Assembly (NCBI RefSeq): GCF_000422965.1
Contig: NZ_AUHB01000003.1
Span: 372,001-436,000, forward strand
DNA: 64,000 nt
Source of the DNA: Pleomorphomonas oryzae DSM 16300
GTDB taxonomy: Bacteria > Pseudomonadota > Alphaproteobacteria > Rhizobiales > Pleomorphomonadaceae
Direction: 5' to 3'
Shown: positions 61,485-64,000 of the stretch, one piece after another
How the letters are laid out: the number at the start of each line of letters is the position of its first letter
How positions within the stretch are numbered: the stretch's first letter is position 1
The notes under the pieces: model-generated
Databases searched by the model: none
The model's input: the letters and a program-made list of their open reading frames with translations, nothing else
Told to the model about the DNA's origin: nothing
Translations under genes and position numbers: made by a program

Positions 61485-62615
61485 TCAGACGATCCTTTTC
61501 GCGGTCTTGCGGATGGCCACGGCAAACAGAACGACGCCGAAGCCGACCAGAACGAGGATCGACCGGAGGAACATCGGCCAGATGTCGCCGGCCAGGAACA
61601 CCGACTGCAGGCTGGGGATCAGGTAGCGAGCCGGCACGATCAGCGAAATATACTGGATCACGATCGGCATCGAGTTGATCTCAAAAATGAAGCCGGACAG
61701 CAGGAAGCTCGGCAGGAATCCGGACAGGAGTGCCAGTTGCGAGGCGAGGAACTGGTTCTTGGTCACCGCCGAGATCAGGAACCCCTGCCCCAACGCCGGC
61801 ATCAGAAAGGCGGCGGACAGGGCATAGAGCGCCAGGATCGAGCCTCGAAACGGCACGTTGAACAGGAACACCGCGAGGACCACGCAGAGGGTCATCGATG
61901 CGAGACCGAGCAGGAAATAGGGCACGATCTTACCAGCCAACAACTCCCAGGCGGTAACCGGTGTCGCCATCATCGCCTCCATGGTGCCGCGCTCCCATTC
62001 GCGGGCGATCACCATCGAGGTGAGCAGGGTGCCGACCAACGTCATGACGATGCTGATCGAGCCCGGCACCAGGAAGTTACGACTCTTGAGTTCGGGGTTG
62101 AACCAGAACCGTTGCTGGACGGAGAGCGGTGTTGCCGTGAGCGCCCGCTCGGCTGCCCGTTGGGCTTCCCAGGTGGAAACCGTGCCGGCTGCGTAATTCT
62201 GGACGAAATTCGCCGTGTTAGGGTCGGCACCATCCACGATGACCTGCACGGCCGGATGGCGGGCGGCTGTGAGATCGGCCGTAAAACCGTCGGGGATGAC
62301 GAGGAAGCCGCCAATCCGGCTCTCGACCAGATCCGCAGTGAACTCGCGGCGGTCATGGCCAATCGTCACGTCGAAATAGCGGGAATTCTGGAAGCTCGCC
62401 GCAAGGTCGAGGGTGACGGGCGTCGTCTCTTCCAGCACCAGACCGACGCGCGTCCGCGTGGTGTCGAGCGACACGCCGTAGCCGAACAGGAACAGCAGGA
62501 TCAGCGGCAGCACCAGCGCGATCAGGATACTGGAGGGATCACGGACGATCTGGAAACTCTCCTTGCGGATCAGCGCGACAAGGCGGCGGGTTCGGCCGCG
62601 ACGGAGGGAGTTCAT
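61485..62615 (-). CDS. ABC-2 type exporter permease (first)
   Basis: The 376-residue inner-membrane protein has the same layout as its neighbour: a helix near residues 30-48, a periplasmic domain, and C-terminal helices with VIAREWERGTMEAMMATPVT. Two related permeases plus a fused ATPase form one exporter of the YbhFSR/YhhJ kind. It overlaps the ATPase gene by ATGA. Confidence 0.9.
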   Translation of the reverse strand: MNSLRRGRTRRLVALIRKESFQIVRDPSSILIALVLPLILLFLFGYGVSLDTTRTRVGLVLEETTPVTLDLAASFQNSRYFDVTIGHDRREFTADLVESRIGGFLVIPDGFTADLTAARHPAVQVIVDGADPNTANFVQNYAAGTVSTWEAQRAAERALTATPLSVQQRFWFNPELKSRNFLVPGSISIVMTLVGTLLTSMVIAREWERGTMEAMMATPVTAWELLAGKIVPYFLLGLASMTLCVVLAVFLFNVPFRGSILALYALSAAFLMPALGQGFLISAVTKNQFLASQLALLSGFLPSFLLSGFIFEINSMPIVIQYISLIVPARYLIPSLQSVFLAGDIWPMFLRSILVLVGFGVVLFAVAIRKTAKRIV

Positions 62616-64000
62616 GCTGCGACCTCCTGCTCGCTCGCCTCGATCAGCGCGATAAACGCGTCTTCCATGGTGGGGTCGGGCCGATCAGCCGTTGCCACCT
62701 TGGCCTTGAGCTCATCAGGAGAGCCGAGGGCGATCGACTTGCCGCGATAGATCAGCGAGATGCGGTCGCAGTATTCCGCCTCGTCCATGAAATGGGTGGT
62801 GACCAGCACGGTCACCCCTTTCTCGACAAGGCCGTTGATATGCGTCCAGAACTCCCGGCGGGTGATCGGATCGACGCCCGACGTCGGCTCGTCGAGAAAC
62901 AGCGCTTCCGGCTCATGCATGACGGCGGCGGCAAGCGCGAGGCGCTGCTTGAGGCCGAGCGGCAAGTCTTTTGCCGACATGGTCGCGCGCTTCTTGAGAT
63001 CGAAAATGTCGAGCATCAAGGCGATGCGCTCCTGGCGGCGCCTGCCGGCCAGACCATAGACGCCGGCAAAGAAGTCGAGGTTTTGGCTGACCGAGAGATC
63101 GCCATAGAGGGAAAACTTCTGCGCCATATAGCCGAGGCGATTACGCGCCTCGGCGGCGTCCCGGCGGAGATCGAAACCGGCCACCCTTCCCTCGCCTTCG
63201 GTGGGCTTCAGCAGGCCGCAGAGCATCTTGAAGGTGGTGGACTTGCCGGCGCCGTTGGGGCCGAGCAAGCCGAAGATCTGCCCGCGCGGAATATCGAAAG
63301 TGATACGGTCGGCCGCAGTGAAATCGCCAAAGCGCTTGGTGAGGCCGCGCGCCTCGATCACCGGACGGCCATCGCCGGCAGCGCGGGGCGCCTGCGCCTC
63401 AGCTAGTTGAGAGCGGCCACCGGGACCGCCGCCCAGCATATCGATGAAGGCATCTTCGAAACGTGGGGTGGCCGGAACCAGACGGTCAGCGTCAGCACCC
63501 ACAGCCTTTGCGATGCCCTCGCCGTCGCCTTCTGCCGCCAAGACCAACCGGATCGCCTCGCCCTGAATGACCCCGTCGACCACCTTGTCCTCGTCGAGAA
63601 GGCGGGCGAGCAACCGGCGGCGGCTGCCTTCGATTCCCGTAAGACGCCGAACCCTTCCTTCGACACGATCGGTAAGGCCGGATGGCACGCCGGAAAAGAG
63701 TAGCTTGCCGGCGTTCATCAGAAGGACACGGTCGCAGGCTTCCGCCTCGTCCAGGTAGGCGGTCGACCAGACGACGCCGATACCCTCTTCGGTCAGGTTC
63801 TCCACCATCTTCCAGAGTTCGCGCCGCGAGATCGGATCGACGCCGACGCCCGGCTCATCGAGCAGCAGAAGGCGTGGCTTGCGGATCAGCGCGCAGGCAA
63901 GCCCAAGCTTCTGCTTCATGCCGCCTGAGAGCTTGCCGGCAAGGCGGCCGGTAAAGCGCTTGAGATCGGTAAAGGTGAGCAATTCGTCGAAGACCGCTGG
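62612..64000 (-). CDS. Fused double ABC ATPase of exporter (5' end outside window)
   Basis: This is the cytosolic ATPase of the exporter, 463 residues visible. The first domain, whose Walker A lies beyond the window, has the signature LSGGMKQKLGLACALI and the Walker B LLLLDEPGVGVDP. The second domain has Walker A GPNGAGKST, the signature-like motif LPLGLKQRLALAAAV (unusual, with LPLGL in place of LSGGQ) and Walker B ALFLDEPTSGVDP. Fused two-domain ATPases of this type (YbhF, RbbA-like) serve drug efflux. A membrane-fusion protein gene is expected upstream. Confidence 0.93.
   Translation of the reverse strand, partial: PAVFDELLTFTDLKRFTGRLAGKLSGGMKQKLGLACALIRKPRLLLLDEPGVGVDPISRRELWKMVENLTEEGIGVVWSTAYLDEAEACDRVLLMNAGKLLFSGVPSGLTDRVEGRVRRLTGIEGSRRRLLARLLDEDKVVDGVIQGEAIRLVLAAEGDGEGIAKAVGADADRLVPATPRFEDAFIDMLGGGPGGRSQLAEAQAPRAAGDGRPVIEARGLTKRFGDFTAADRITFDIPRGQIFGLLGPNGAGKSTTFKMLCGLLKPTEGEGRVAGFDLRRDAAEARNRLGYMAQKFSLYGDLSVSQNLDFFAGVYGLAGRRRQERIALMLDIFDLKKRATMSAKDLPLGLKQRLALAAAVMHEPEALFLDEPTSGVDPITRREFWTHINGLVEKGVTVLVTTHFMDEAEYCDRISLIYRGKSIALGSPDELKAKVATADRPDPTMEDAFIALIEASEQEVAA

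Noticed and set aside
61407-62750. 447-codon frame antisense to the exporter permeases
   Set aside because: It is a Glu/His/Arg/Gln-rich shadow of membrane helices on the other strand.

Overview
The window is a GC-rich alphaproteobacterial chromosome segment, most probably from a free-living or plant-associated member of the Hyphomicrobiales (Rhizobiales). The evidence is the lineage-typical motility set (MotC, MotE, a DUF1217 protein, an FtcR/Rem-type regulator), an rpsF-rpsR-DUF2232-rplI-dnaB block, and frequent GTG and TTG starts. I cannot fix the genus from sequence alone.

Layout. Positions 1-29.5 kb hold one large flagellar and motility cluster: the fliQ tail, flhA, fliR and small accessory genes (0-5.3 kb); a leftward unit DUF1217-flgF-fliI (5.4-8.6 kb); a rightward unit motA-fliM-orf-fliN-fliG-flhB-orf (8.7-13.9 kb); flgB-flgC-fliE-flgG-flgA-flgI-motE-flgH-fliL-fliP (14.0-20.4 kb); a flagellin gene; fliF-fliH-motB-motC-fliK-lytic transglycosylase (21.9-28.5 kb); and ftcR. 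Most genes overlap by 1-4 bases (ATGA, GTGA or TTGA junctions), which points to translational coupling. Four transcription-unit starts share a 12-base motif.

Positions 29.6-43.1 kb are mixed core genome: a divergent DJ-1 protein and GlxA-type regulator, tRNA-Ser, smpB, dapA, a soluble lytic transglycosylase, an unusual secreted Tyr-rich and acidic protein, tRNA-Asp, an isochorismatase-family hydrolase, and rpsF-rpsR-DUF2232-rplI followed by dnaB. A phytase-like esterase gene lies at 43.1-44.5 kb.

Positions 44.6-53.3 kb hold the most interesting locus. A leftward operon (iminopeptidase-like hydrolase, two peptide-type ABC permeases, a fused ABC ATPase, a solute-binding protein) diverges from a LuxR-type regulator. 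A second iminopeptidase-like hydrolase and an isochorismatase-fold amidase follow the regulator. The regulator carries the Met and Trp substitutions (TraR positions 57 and 61) that mark plant-responsive LuxR solos such as OryR, XccR and PipR. The locus therefore looks like an uptake, hydrolysis and sensing system for a plant-derived amide or peptide-like compound.

Positions 53.3-57.6 kb carry a ugpBAEC glycerol-3-phosphate importer with a possible Pho box. A large methyl-accepting chemotaxis protein follows. The window ends inside a drug- or lipid-type ABC exporter (fused double ATPase plus two ABC-2 permeases). No prophage, insertion sequence, CRISPR array or rRNA was seen. The repeats found are CTAGTG-flanked palindromes at 244-412 and 52508-52552.
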